NCBI RefSeq assembly: GCF_025698545.1
Contig: NC_068571.1
Span: forward strand, 41,945,733-42,009,732
Length of the DNA: 64,000 nucleotides
DNA from: Gossypium raimondii
Taxonomy: Eukaryota; Streptophyta; Magnoliopsida; Malvales; Malvaceae
Direction of reading: 5' to 3'
Position 1 is the first letter of the stretch; the number at the start of each line of letters is the position of its first letter. The notes beneath the pieces are model-generated. The model searched no databases and had not been told where the DNA came from. It saw nothing but the letters and a program-made list of their open reading frames with translations. Both the position numbers and the translations under genes were made by a program. Of the stretch, positions 34,601 through 50,490 are shown in pieces.

Positions 34601-35536
34601 CTTGAGTCCGTGTTTGGTTAATAGAGCCGAAAATATGACCATGAGATGGTATAAAATATAGAAAGAAATGTGAATAAACTATGAAAATAGAAAACAAACT
34701 ATCTAAATTATGATAATGTTTATAAAACTTGAATAACATGTGAAAAACCATGCAAGATTACGAGTTAAAAGTCTGAGGGCAAATTGATATGTGACCATAC
34801 GAAGTATACTCAAAAAAACATGTGAAACACAATGCAAATTACAAATTAAAGGCTCTGGGGTCGTGCGATTTTCTGAATATCTCATTCAATTTTAAGAATT
34901 TTATCCCATTGATAATATTATTAATAAACATTTATAAATTTTATTTTAAATCAAATATTTAAATGATTTTGCTCGTATATCTATATTCAAGTCAAATGAA
35001 ACCCATATCTTATTTTCTTACAAACTATTTTATTTGTTTGTTTTTAGTATTATTATCTTATCGATTGTAACTTAAGTTTTTTAATTTCAAAAGCAAAAAT
35101 ACAATTTATTCTTATAAAAAATTAAATAACGTATTTAATGGATTGATTTAGTATTTGTCCACAGGATCACAACCGTCCCAAATCCCAAAAAAAAACCCAA
35201 CCCTATTGAATGGTTGAACCGATCCGTTGGATTTGATTAAATAAATTATTTAAAAATTAAATAAATTATTTAAAATTAAAAACCAACCCTAACCAATGGT
35301 CAAACGTATCTTAAACCTTTCATTATTGTAGAAAAGCATGGGCAAAGAAGAGATCCCTCAAAACATCAAGCATACATTAAATTAGAAATGGGGTTCTATA
35401 CTCAAATCACAACCAAAAAAGAGAATGCTACTCAGATAGAAATATAATAATTTTAACATTGGACCAAAAGTTCTTACTTCCTAAACAAGAGAACATCATA
35501 CTAAAAAGAACAAAATCAACATTCAAGAACCGACCT
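34600..35536. other. Intergenic region and 3' flank of RPL32 copy 2
   Basis: No gene. From about 35310 the sequence is the 3' flank shared with copies 1 and 3 (cttaaacctttcattattgt). Before it, 35170-35300 has imperfect 'aaataaattatttaaa' repeats. Confidence 0.6.
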
Positions 35537-37177
<1,641 letters not shown>

Positions 37178-37341
37178 TTCCTCCTGTTTAACGAATCAAT
37201 TAAATGAAAGCCAATTCGCAAAGAGAAAGCATTTCGAAGATTCAAACGACAAATTAAACTCCGATATAACAAATTGAAGCAATAAATCGAATGAAAAATG
37301 AGTTACCTGATGGAAACACTAGGCTGGTGTGCGGCTGTTGT

Positions 37342-37393
37342 AAACCCTAAAGGTGGAGTAGAAAGGGGCTTAAGCGGGAACAGTCTATATATG
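37342..37393 (-). promoter_or_regulatory. RPL32 copy 2 core promoter: telo-box and TATA box
   Basis: Telo-box aaaccctaaa at 37342-37351 (plus-strand reading) and a TATA box, plus-strand tctatatatgg, at 37384-37393. Confidence 0.75.
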
Positions 37394-37448
37394 GGGAAGA
37401 GGACCGATTGTTTGTGTTTCAGAGTAGAGATTATTGTTCTCATTTCAA

Positions 37449-37483
37449 AGCCCAGCCCTTAGGGGGGTTGGATTCAAAGCCCA
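37449..37483 (-). promoter_or_regulatory. Two site II-like TGGGCT elements upstream of RPL32 copy 2
   Basis: Agccca at 37449-37454 and 37478-37483 reads TGGGCT on the gene's strand. Site II elements near telo-boxes are a known combination in plant ribosomal-protein promoters. In copy 1 the matching bases are changed (TGGACT, and a lost second site), and in copy 3 this flank is replaced. Confidence 0.5.
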
Positions 37484-37499
37484 ACTTGACTTGGAATTC

Positions 37500-39690
37500 A
37501 ACGGTTAATATGAGTTGGATTAAATTCGTTTATTAAATTGCGTTCAGCTTATTTAAAAATATGTGTGTTTATGTTTGTTTAATTGAGTTAAATGAATATG
37601 TTTGAGAATATATAATTGAATATTTTTACAAATAATGCTCATTAATAATAGACAAAATAAATAAGCATGTATCTTAATTTTAGGCATAAAATAATCGAAT
37701 GTAAATATTAATAATATATTATAAACAAATAAAATAAGCACACAAATAATAAAAATATTTTTATTGGCATATAATAATCAAATAATAAACAATTTTTAAT
37801 CGAACATGAAAGAGTTTGTTCGTCAACCTAAATAAACAGGATAATCTTTGTTCGTGTTTAGTTCATCTAATAAACCAGCCTCAAAATCTTTATTCATGTT
37901 CATTTAATTAGCTCAGTAAATGAACATAAGCGAACAGAGATTGAACTATTCATCGAACATTCTATTTATTTATTGTCTTACCGACTAACCCGTCCCACCG
38001 ACTAAACTAAAATAGGAAAAAACTAAATAGGTTAATTTTTTTGAATTCTTTAATTAGAATTGAAAATTGCTATTACCATTGTGTTTGCCTAACATCTTAA
38101 CTTTATATTCAATTCCGATCATCTTTCCCATTAACGCCATATCCTCGGGTAAATTAGCAGAATATGTCAATTTAGGCTGATTCTTTTAATATTTAAGGAA
38201 TTAGTTAAATTTTGGAAAGAAAAATAGAAAATGCATTTAGTAGGACTCGTTTTTAGTAGAGGTGGCAAAAAACACATCCTATAGGCCACGTTTTCTATTA
38301 ACACATTATTCATTTGATTAGATAGTTAAATGTTAATGATTTTTTCTTTGAGTCTAGGGTTTGATTCATTTCCTACTCAGATTTGTATTTTTTATTAAAT
38401 GTTGTTTTACATTTTTTATTTTTAATTAATATATTTAATGCATTAGTTCTTCTAAATAGATGGTTAAATAATAGTGATTTTGTCCTTAACTAAGCATATT
38501 TGTATTTTTATTCATGTTGTTCCAAGCCCTTTTTATTTTTAAGTTTTTATTTTTATTTATCTTATAAAATCAAATCAAATAATAATCAAACTTGAGATTT
38601 TTAGATGAAATCACTATTATTTAACCAGAGCTAATAGACCAAAAATATTAATTAAAAATAATAAAAGTTTAAAACAATATGAAATAATATATATATATAT
38701 AAATAAATTTGAGTAGAAGAGAAATCAAACCAAAGTGTCAAAAAAAACCACTAACATTTAACCATCGACCAAACAAACTAGTTATTATTATAAAGTCTAA
38801 ACCTTGATGAATTTATAAAATAAAATATAAATATATATTGAAACACCTATTTTGATGGGTGTTACATATGTTTTCCCTATAATACCATTATTATTAGTTT
38901 CGATGTGAGAATGCATAATGTTTTCGTTTATACATATGTTATTTTCCATTAAAATTTAACATTATTTTTATTTTGTATATTTATCGTTCTTCTCTATACT
39001 TTTATTTTAAATTGTTTTGTAATATATTGATTTTTACAAATTTAACCCAATATATAGTATAAAATCTTTTGAATTTAAAAATTAAAAATTATAAAATTAA
39101 AACATATATAACAAAATTATTAAATTAAGAAATTACAAATAAAAAAAACATAAAAAAAACTATAAAATTATAGACGTAGTTTCGTGAATATATCGACACG
39201 GCGGATATTACCCGAAAATTTTAATTGAAGAACCGATCCACCACTTCCCCAAACCCAAATTTCAAAAAATAAAAAGAAAATCAATAGGATCAGGCCAGAT
39301 CAAAACCTATGATTTGGTTTAAGGTTAATTAGCTCATCAACCCAGCATCCAAAATTTTCAGAACCGAACAGCTAATTGAATCAATCAAACCATCAATTTA
39401 AATAGTTCAATTAAATGAATCATTAAACAAATTTTTAAAATTTAAAAAGTATATTTAATATTAAAAATCTGGTCAGTATGAGTTCCCGAATAAACCAATT
39501 CAATTCCCTTTTCCCCAACCGGATTCCAATCTAGTTCAAACAACTTTGCAAATATCTTAAACCTTTCACTATTGAAGTTAAAAAGCATGGTCAAAGAAGT
39601 CCCTTAAAACATCAAGCATGCTTTTAAATTAGAAATGGGGTTTTATATTCAAATCACAACAAAAGAGAGAATGCTACTCCGATAAAAATA
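37500..39690. other. Intergenic AT-rich region between RPL32 copies 2 and 3
   Basis: 37550-37840 is the counterpart of 25860-26210 upstream of copy 1, so the duplicated block includes this flank. 38000-39350 is AT-rich without recognised content. 39360-39560 carries the 'ccaattcaattccctt' repeat also found at the other RPL32 boundaries. Confidence 0.55.
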
Positions 39691-39781
39691 ACACTACAAA
39701 ACATAGGACCAAAAGTTCTTACTTCCTAGAAAAGAAAATATCATATTAAAAAGAACAAAATCAACATTCAAGAACCGACCT

Positions 39782-41217
<1,436 letters not shown>

Positions 41218-41380
41218 TCTTCCTGTTTAACGAATCCATTAAGTTAAAGCCAATTTGCAAAGAGAAAGCATTTTGAAGACTCAGGCGAGAAATTAAGCTC
41301 CGATATAAGAAATTTAAGTACTAAATCGAAAGGAAAATGAATTACCTGATAGAAACTCTGGACTGGTGTGCGGCTGGTGT

Positions 41381-41432
41381 AAACCCTAAAGGTGAATAAG
41401 CTAGGGACTTAAGCGGGAAATGTGTATATATG
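41381..41432 (-). promoter_or_regulatory. RPL32 copy 3 core promoter: telo-box and TATA box
   Basis: Telo-box aaaccctaaa at 41381-41390 and a TATA box, plus-strand tgtatatatg, at 41423-41432. Similarity to the other copies stops at about 41490 ('tctcatttcaaag'). Beyond that the site II region is absent; one tgggcc occurs farther out at about 41565. Confidence 0.7.
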
Positions 41433-41499
41433 GGGAGGAGGAGCGATCTGGTGTTTGGGTTTCAGAGTAGAGATTATTGTTCTCATTTCAAAGTTGATA

Positions 41500-42090
41500 T
41501 AATGTAATTAGACTTGATCATGGGTTGGGTCGGACAGATGTGAAAATTTAGGATTGGTTTTAGGATTGGGCCTCACCTGAAAATGTATATAAATTTTGTC
41601 CAAGCATAAAATGTGCTAAACTCGAGCTCGGCCTGGTTCACCTATATTAAAAAAATCATGTTATTTTTATATAAAATAAATTTAAAAAAATAATATACGT
41701 CAAATACACTAAAAACATTAAAATAAATGTTTCCCACCAAATTGAAAATACATAAAAAGAAGCCTTTATAGATACTACTAAAATAGTTGCAACTTAGCAA
41801 GCAAATACCTAAAAAATTTAATAATAAAATATGAGTTATATAATATCCAAACAATAATAACAAAATAGTAGTAATATAATAGCAAAATGACAAAAAAAAT
41901 AGACAGATTCAGGTCAAGCTAGGTCTGGACAATAAATTTTAACTTGAGGCTCAACCCGTTTAGAAAATGAGCCTTATTTTTTGACCAAGTCCATTTTCCA
42001 AACCTATATTTTTACTCAAGCCCTTCTACTTTTCTGATGGGCCTTTGAACTTGAACGAGTGTACTTGCCCATCAACATGTCTAAATCCAA
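41500..42090. repeat. Dispersed repeat, inverted relative of the 16240-16810 copy
   Basis: Contains aaactcgagctcggcctggt followed by an AT-rich core and 'ggtcaagctaggtctggaca'; this is the reverse-complement arrangement of 16240-16810. Family unknown. Confidence 0.45.
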
Positions 42091-44997
42091 TTGAGCCATC
42101 CTCAAATGGTGATTAACTTGAAAAAACTTAATGTTCAAGTTAATGTTTTTGAAATAAGATCTGTGTTTAAATCGGCTAGTCTATCAGTTCGTCAGTTCAA
42201 TTGGTTAAATAAATTTAAATACTTCGATTAAAAAAATAAAATAATAATAAATTAAAAAATTCAGTTTAACAGGTTCAATAGCTCAATTCAACCAGTTTAT
42301 ACCAATTCTTAAGTCAATTGGTTCAAAGTCTTTTTTCAAATCAATACTGCTATTAATTTCTAGTACAATCAGCCAATCCGATTCAAACAACATGAATTTA
42401 GATTACACATACATATTTTAAATAGATTTATTTAATTTTTCTAAATTTCTCAAATTTCTAATGGTGTTACAAATTTTGACAAATAACGTCACCCATGAAT
42501 ATATCTAAACAAAACTCTATCCTCAATTATAATAAAAATATAATAATCATAAAAAAAAAAAGAAAATAAAAGTAGACGATGATAATAACTTTTATTGTTA
42601 ATACAATCGTAGATTGAAATATCTCTATGATTAAATAACGATCCCATCAATTCTTTTTAGTCATGTACCACATTATCTTTTGAATATTTTGAAATTTGAT
42701 GTTACTTTGGACACAATTATAAAAAAAAAGTGCACTGAAGAAGTCTATTAATTTGAAATTAGAGTGTTACTTCTTAATTTAGTTTGTGATCTCCTAAAAA
42801 ATCCCATAAATCTATATTTACATGGTAAAAGTATCATAAGACTCTTTATATATTATATTATGAATTGAATTTTGGTACATCACTATAAAATAGAAAATCG
42901 ACATTTAGGGTGAAGCGAATATGTTTTTAAGGTCCGAAATTAAATTATAATTTTACAACAGTAAAAATATAATTTTACCATTTTAATAGCTTATATCTTT
43001 ATAATTTTTAAATGATTAAATCAAATTTTTATTAATTTTTAAGGGGGTCAAAGTGTAATTTTATCTTTATTAATTTAAAATTTTAAAAATTTTAAAGAGT
43101 ATAAATAAAAAGTTTTCTATTTTAGAGGGATGGCCCCCTTGCCAGGCCCCCTAACTACGCTCTGCTAGTATTCCGTGTGTTGTTAAATGTTTATTTTAAT
43201 CAAGGTATAGTAACAAATTTAACACTTGATCTATACATTTTTCTCAAAATGGTCCTTGTACATACAACATAAACCATTTTCACTAACCCACTTTTTTTTT
43301 CACCATACATGAATCAATTAGCTATTTTTTCTTTAAAAGGACCAAAATTTAATTAAAATATAGTACAAGGGCTATTATGATGAATTTTACCATATTTATA
43401 TTATACTTAAATTCTTTGACTGAGTGGAGGTGAGAATCAGTTAGGCAAAATCATATTCCTTTTAACAAAATAAGTTACAATGATAAGGTTTAAAAACTGG
43501 ACAAAATTCTTCTACCTCAATACTGTGGTCCTATGTGTGCCTCACCAATGGTTTTATAACACATGCTTCACTTAGCCCCATAGTAAACGCCATTTATGCT
43601 AATTATTTTTGCGGCGTTATCTTTTTCTGTTTTACACCGCAAACTTGGAAAATAGCACATTTTTGTTGCTTACAGAATTATTTAAATTTTGGTTAAAATG
43701 TGCCACAATTCACCGTGGTTTTGGGGAATTTAATTATTATATTTTTATTTTATTGAATTTAATCTTTTTATTTTTATATTTGATAAATTTTTTGGTTAAA
43801 TTTAAGTTTACTATAAAATATTTTTAATTAGATGAGTGAGTATTCATTTTCTAAATTCAAATTACTTTGAATTTGGGTCATTTTAGATTCTAATTGAAAG
43901 TATGAATTCAGGTTATTTTTACCATTTAGTTTAAATTTAATACATAAATTATTTTGAATTAAATCATTTTAGATTTGAAGTCATTTATATATTTTACTCA
44001 TTATTTTTATTTGATTGTTAAAATTGATCATTTTCAAAAAAATTTAATTTTAGAATAAAATAAAATAAAATTTAAATAAATTATTTAATTGAATTAAATT
44101 TATTAAAAACATTAATTATTATAAATAATATAAGAAAATTTAACAATTTATTATAAATTTAGATTAATTAACATGTAATTAAAAGCAAATAATTTATATT
44201 TATTTAAAAATTTATACTTAATTTATTTCGATTATTTTGGACATGAAATCAACACATTCCAAATATATATTTTTCTATAAAAAAATACAATCAATTTATG
44301 GGCGGGGCACTAGGAAAGGGGACGATGTGGAGACGGAAGAAATTTATCCCAGTCAATCGAATTTTCATTCCGTTTAATGTTTGTATCGATTTTCGGTTAA
44401 ATTAATTCGTGGTCTAATTAATCTAATCAATCAGCTCAGTTCAGTTCGAATATCTCAATTCAATTAATTTTAATTGATTTAATTAATTTATATTAATTTT
44501 TAATCTAATCGATTCAAAATTATTTTACCTTAATCAATTATCGATCCAATCAATTTAACAAATCAATCTAATTTGATTCAAACCTCCTTCAAAAATTTAT
44601 CAAACAAATGTTTATTGTTTTTACTATGCCATTTGTGAAGAAAATAAAGTTAAAATATATTAAAAGTCCTTGAACTTTTAAAATTAAATATACTTTTATT
44701 TTATAAAATTTAGTTCATATTTTTGTTTGAATCGAGCAAATATTTAAAATTATTATTGTTGGAAGAGTTGTATTTAAACAGATACTGCCGACACTACATA
44801 ATCTAATTATAAATTGAAATGGTGGTTTATTGCATGTTTTCGTTCGGAAAGGACCTTTCAGCAAATTCATCCTACAATCTGATAACTTCTTTTATAAATC
44901 ATTGCTCGTTAACGATCTCCTTTGCTTAATCAAGATTACTTCTTGTTTGAATAGCCAAAACCAAATTACATACACTAGTTGCATGTTACGTTTTAAA
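42091..44997. other. Intergenic, repeat-derived, upstream of the CYBDOM gene
   Basis: No gene. 42180-42400 and 44390-44590 contain the 'aaccggtt/caattggtt' type dispersed repeat. 42905-43165 is listed separately. 43600-44300 is very AT-rich. A tatttaaa at about 44770 is a possible TATA box for the gene starting at 44998. Confidence 0.5.
42905..43165 (+). repeat. Dispersed AT-rich repeat ('caaagtg(c/t)aattttacc' family)
   Basis: Contains 'gggtcaaagtgtaattttat' and ends in 'ccccctaactacgctctgc'. Related to 19380-19605. Confidence 0.5.
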
Positions 44998-47631
44998 ATG
45001 TCTCCGTCGTCTGCCGCCGCTTTTCTTCGCTTCACTTTTTGGACACTGCTGATTTCGCCGGCGGTTTCCCTCACTTGCTCCACCCAAAAGTTCAACAAAA
45101 ACCAAGTTTTCTCCACCTGTATCGACCTTCCTTCTCTTTCCTCTTACCTTCACTTCACCTACGACTCTCCCATCGCCACCCTCTCTGTCGCCTTCGTCGC
45201 CACTCCTCCCAAGTCCGGCGGCTGGATTGCATGGGCCATTAACCCGAAAGCCACTGGCATGGTTGGTTCACAAGCCCTCGTTGCCTACAAAAACTCCACC
45301 ACCGGCGTTCCCGTCGTCCGAACCTACGATATCAGCTCTTACTCTTCGATCGTACCGAAGGATTTGTCGTTCGCGGTTTGGGATAAGACGGCGGAAAGCA
45401 GAAGCGATGGGAGCTTGGTGATTTTCGCTAAAATCAAAGTTACGGCGGATTTAGCGGCGAGTGGAAAGATTAACCAAGTATGGCAAGCCGGTCCCGGCGT
45501 CGGAGACGGCGGCATGTTGGTAAAACATGAGTTCGCCGCCGCTAATTTGCAGTCTAAAGGAACACTCGACTTGAAAAATGGACACACTAGTGGTAGCTCC
45601 GGAGGAGACACCACGATCAAGAAAAAAAACGTAAGCTTCTTTACTACTGATAGTTTACGGTTTAATTCTAGTTTTAGTCCTTCTACTATGGTAAAATTTA
45701 ATTTTAAATTTTTATAGAATTTTAAATTGGAGGATAATAAGCGTATAGCACTCAAAGTCACCTCTTCTTAGTTGTTGCAATAATAATGATATCAAGTGAG
45801 CTACTAATACTTGATGAACAATTTTTTATTTTTAATTTGAGCTAGTTATTAGTATATTTAAATGGTTGAAATATAAAATTGAGGATGGGTTTGGATGTGT
45901 GAGTAAGTGCGGTGTGATGCGTTTAATTTACTTTTTGTCTTACGCTACAGTATCTAATCACACCGTCATCGCTATTTTTACACTAACTGTAGGTAAACGC
46001 ACTACCAATCTAAACTCACCCTACAAAAGTATCAATTTCTAACTTATTTTTATCTTAAAATACAAAATCAACCAATACAAATATGACATTTAACGTAAGA
46101 CAAATTGATAGTTTGATATTACTTTTGGAAAAAGAAACTCTAAGTACATGATTTATTTTTACAGGCAACAATAACAATTAACGATGTTGTTAAGTTGAAT
46201 CTCTAGTAATAATATTATAAAGATAGAAGATAAAATTATGACCAATTAACATAGAATAGTTAAATTTCAAATTCAGATAAATAGAAGGACTAAAACTAGA
46301 ATTAGACCAATGCTTTACTATATTTCCAGTGATTCATCTTTCTCACTAGAAAGAAAAAACATGGTGATGACAGATTCATGGGATACTAAACGGCGTGAGT
46401 TGGGGAATTTTGTTTCCGCTTGGAGCAATGATTGCGAGGTATATAAGAGCATTTGAATCTGCAGATCCAGCTTGGTTTTATCTTCATATGTTGTGTCAGA
46501 TATCGGGTTACGCCATTGGAGTTGGCGGCTGGGGAACCGGCCTGAAGCTCGGAAGTGAATCGCCGGGGATTATGTATTCTGGTCACCGGAATATCGGCAT
46601 CGCCCTTTTCGTTTTAGCTACTGTGCAGGTATTTTTTGAATCCCAATGCAAATAGTTTAATTAATATTAAAGTTTTGGGTTAATTGCTTCAAAAGTCCTC
46701 CGATTCAAATTCATCTTAAACTTCAAAACATTTTAATCATAGAATAGCTCATGAATTTAAGCATTAAAATATATATAGATCAAATTGTAAATGTATATAT
46801 TTACACAAAGGCATAGCTAGGCGGGCAGGCATCGCCGGTGACTCCCTTTGATTAATTGAAATAATAACACTTTCGTCCCCAAGCTTTTTAAATTTTATTT
46901 CGACCCCTAGTATCAAATTCCTGACTTCACTCCTGTATTTACACTATGTCGGTCTAACATGTTAAAAAAATAATACTATTATAATTTAAGAGTGTTGTTT
47001 TTTTATGGAGTCCAAGTTTTCATGCAATAAGTATGTGTTTATAATTTAATGCATGTATTTAAATATGTTCCACGTCCATGCTCAAGTTATTATATAGTTA
47101 TGTTGATAGAAAAACCTAACTGATGTAGTATTGTTACTTTAAGAATTGAATTGGGATATTTTTGAAGTTTATGGACCAATTGAAAATTTGGATAATGATT
47201 GAGCATATATGGAGCAATTAGTCCTTAACCTTTTTTTCTTATACTCCAATGACCATAGCAAGTTTTTTCGTTTTTTGTTGTGGTCAACTAACTTTGAATT
47301 TATTGCTTATCTTTCCCAGATTTTTGCCTTGTTTCTAAGGCCGAAGAAGGACCACAAGTACCGATTCTACTGGAACATTTACCACCACGGTGTCGGATAC
47401 GCCGTACTCGTACTCGGCATCCTCAACGTGTTCAAGGGTTTCGATATCTTGAACCCCGACCGCAAATGGAAGTTGGCTTACATGATCATCATTATCGCCT
47501 TGGGCGCCATTTCCTTCTTGTTGGAAGCAATTACTTGGGTTGTAGTTTTGAAGGGAAAATCCGGAAAATCCAACAAACCTTACGATGGATGCAACAACGG
47601 CCAAGGTGGACGACAGACTCTTGCCACGTGA
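44998..47631 (+). CDS. Cytochrome b561 and DOMON domain-containing protein (CYBDOM), 399 aa
   Basis: A transmembrane electron-transfer protein, probably passing electrons from ascorbate across the plasma membrane. Exons are 44998-45630, 46374-46628 and 47320-47631 (633, 255 and 312 nt), all phase 0 with GT-AG junctions. Residues 1-24 are a signal peptide ([13 protein letters not shown]). The extracellular DOMON domain covers about 45-190, with likely haem ligands Met88 ([10 protein letters not shown]) and His177 (MLVKHEF). The b561 core has the four expected His residues: 213 (IHGILN), 249 (FYLHML), 282 (YSGHRN) and 318 (NIYHHG), with about five membrane segments. The C-terminal tail is [12 protein letters not shown] chose the ATG at 44998 over in-frame upstream ATGs because it starts directly at the signal peptide. 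Intron 1 contains a MITE. From memory the syntenic Arabidopsis gene is AIR12 (DOMON only). Confidence 0.94.
45883..46021. mobile_element. Tourist-like MITE in intron 1 of the CYBDOM gene
   Basis: 139 bp, same family as 8041-8184: shared interior words acgctacagtatctaatc and ttttacactaac, and ends ggatgggtttggatg and (reverse complement) gggtgagtttagatt. The flanking 3 bases no longer match (tga and tac), suggesting an older insertion than the 8041 copy. Confidence 0.8.
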
Positions 47632-48433
47632 TCCATCGAAAACAACATGATTTCGTATCGGGCTTGTTTTATCATCGATCTCTCGTGTTCGAAAGTTTTG
47701 TTTCGGGTTTGATCGCTTTCAGACCGTCTATTTATAACGGTGGTGTTGCCACTTGGGTCATTTAGTATGTGTATATTCACGTATTGTATACGTTGGTGAG
47801 TTTTAGGTTAATGTTTGTTGTCAATATTGTTCAAATCTATCTAATTTTAAATTAATATTTCAAATTTCAAAATATTCTAACTAAATCTTCAAAATAACAG
47901 TATTGTCAAGGGTGAAAAGCCAAGATTAAGTTATATACTTTTACGAGAGCTAGAATGCAGTTTTCACCATTGTATTGACATATATTTTTATAGTTTTCAG
48001 AAAAATTAAATAAATTGAAGAACTATATTTTTACCATATATTTAAAGTTCTGTAAATATTGAAAGGAGTAAAACTGAAATTTTCCATTTTAGGGGTCTCA
48101 GGTCTCTACCTACCCTTTTATTTTCACACTCGAGTATCATATTAAATATAAATCAAGTCACTCTATCATCTTAGCCATTAATTTAAGCATTAAATATCAA
48201 CTTAGATTTCATATGCTAATAAAAAAAAACCCTCCTAAAATTAAATGATACATGTTAAATCCAACTTGTCCATATGTACTTTTAAATTTTATCTGTATAT
48301 TTTAAAATGTTCTATTTCGCATCCGAATTGACCATTTAACATTTAAGTTTACAAAATAATGTGATCCATGAATATAAACTATTTTATCAGATGAACTGAA
48401 TTTGACCTTTCACTATACCCAAATAAACAAAGG

Positions 48434-48667
48434 ATGAATTTGAAGGCAACCAAAAATTATGGTGAAAATGATATTCAAAACGAGACAGCTCAAGGTGAAT
48501 TTATTAATGAGGATAATACCTACTTTAGTGCTTGCTTGTTTGTTTTGCATGTCAATTCAAATTGATGCAATTTTGTCAAAATTTATGGTGTTAGGAAATT
48601 TCTTGAAGTTGTGGACAAAGAGACTAACTGTCCAAACTTGGATTGGATGAGGTTTCTTAATTATTAA
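48434..48667 (+). pseudogene. Coding-looking relic of unknown origin
   Basis: From the ATG at 48434 one frame reads a mixed, protein-like sequence (ATKNYGENDIQNETAQGEF, then NEDNTYFSACLFVLHV) broken by one stop at about 48566. The same frame then gives YGVRKFLEVVDKETNCPNLD and terminates at about 48667. The composition is unlike the surrounding AT-rich noncoding DNA, and a single stop over about 77 codons suggests a decayed exon. I do not recognise the family. Confidence 0.3.
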
Positions 48668-48744
48668 TTTTTCACCGGGATTCGATAGCAACACTGCCAC
48701 CTTTGCTCGACAATTATGTCAACCAAAGTTGGGAATTATTTTAG

Positions 48745-48945
48745 GGTGGAATTGAATTATATAATTTCATGGGAGTTAAAATATTATTTTATTATTTTTA
48801 TAATTTTAAAAAAATTAAATTAAAATTTTATTATTTTTAAATAGATTAAACTATAATTCTATCATTTATTAACATATGAGTTTATAAAATGTAAAGGGCC
48901 AATGTAATATTTTTTCATTTTAGGTAGACCCTGGCCTTCTATTAG
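48745..48945 (+). repeat. Dispersed AT-rich repeat, copy
   Basis: 'ggtggaattgaattatataa' through 'gggccaatgtaatattttttc' follows the same order as 19380-19605. Confidence 0.4.
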
Positions 48946-50299
48946 TTTTGAATTTCTTGAGATTTAGATGATTTATTGATGTTTTGTTGTCGTAGAGGAT
49001 CCTCACATGTGAAAATTTAATATTTGTAATGTGTGAATGATAGTTATATTTTTGGTGTTAGACATATAGTCCCATTAATATGTGGCCTCATAATGTATTG
49101 TGTTTGCAGAATCTTAGGCTATCTTAGGTGTCCTAGCTGCTTGCAAGATGTTCTCCTTAGTGAAGATGCTCTAACCCCCAAATGTTAAACTTCATATCAT
49201 TACCAATATTGCATTTAAAAAAATTCGATTACGAAATCATAGGTAAAAAATATATAACGAATTAATAACATTAAAATTAAATGAAGCTTTAATTGAAATA
49301 AAAAAAGTTAATACAGTGAAAATTATAATTTTTTTTTGTTTAAAATTAATCATGTGTAAATATTTTTTAAAATTTTTATAAACATAAATAATATTTTAAT
49401 AATTTCACAACCAAATTAAAATTCGATTGTATGAATCATTTCAAACGAAAGTATAGATATCATTGTCTATAGTAGGTAGGATTTTATCTTGGATTATTAA
49501 CGTCCCTAGAAGTGAGAGATTAGCTTTAGCGACAGGATATATTATAATATTTTGGAACAAAATTATTGTGTTGGTAGAAAAGCTGTTTGACGTGCATGCG
49601 AACCAATTTGAGAAGTCGCCATTCTTGGTTTTTAGTGTTCAAAATGGTGACGAAAATTAAAAATCTAACGATTTGGTATTTTATTTAAAGAAAAAAGTGG
49701 GGACATTATCCGTAAATCTGGAATGGAAATGAATAAAGAAATGGATGGGTGTCATCATGATGTCAAGATGACCAAATATTTATAATTTATAATATATAAT
49801 TATATAAAATTACGAGTTTAAATCAACGTAAATATTATTTATTATTCATTATATGAATATTCATTAAATACCCTTTATTACTTATCATATTATAAAAATA
49901 ATTTTTCAGATAAATAAATAATAATTGAACAAATTGAAATATTGAAGATATAATTGAAATTTATTATTAAATTGAAACTAAAATCAAAGTTATCAAATAA
50001 AATGGTATCAATATTGAGCCAGACTATATATTTATATTAAAATTTTAATTTATTTTTAAAATTAATTATCATTTAATTAGTATTAGAATTATATATTAAT
50101 CAAAACTATTAATATTATAAATATATACATTGGCATCCAACAATTTCAAAAAATTCAAAATAAAAAGGTTGAACTAGAACACTTTCATATCATACATATA
50201 TATACACAATACTTTTTATTCAATTACACTTTAATTATAATATAATTTATTAAGTTTTATCAATAAGTAATATTATTAATTAGATTCAGGGTGAATTTA

Positions 50300-50490
50300 G
50301 GGTTGGCAGGACCGACCTTACCTATCTTAAAATAGAAGATTTTTATTTTAATTCTTTTAATTTTAAATTATAAATGTAAAATTACACTTTGTCCCTAAAA
50401 TGATAAATTTTATATAATCTTTTAAAATTATATTTTTATTATTTTAAAATTACAATTTAATTTCAACCTCCTACAAATATTTTGGCTTCG
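50300..50490 (-). repeat. Dispersed AT-rich repeat, inverted copy
   Basis: Reads on the minus strand from 'gggcgaagccaaaatatttg' to 'gtaattttacatttataatt', matching the 19380-19605 family in opposite orientation. Confidence 0.45.

Noticed and set aside
44830-44997. Upstream in-frame extension of the CYBDOM protein (56 extra residues)
   Set aside because: It would bury the signal peptide behind a non-signal stretch; the ATG at 44998 places the hydrophobic leader at the N-terminus as usual for the family.
49463-49660. Plus-strand 65-codon frame with a few non-AT-rich codons
   Set aside because: No recognisable domain; vaguely similar to LTR-type words but too weak to name.
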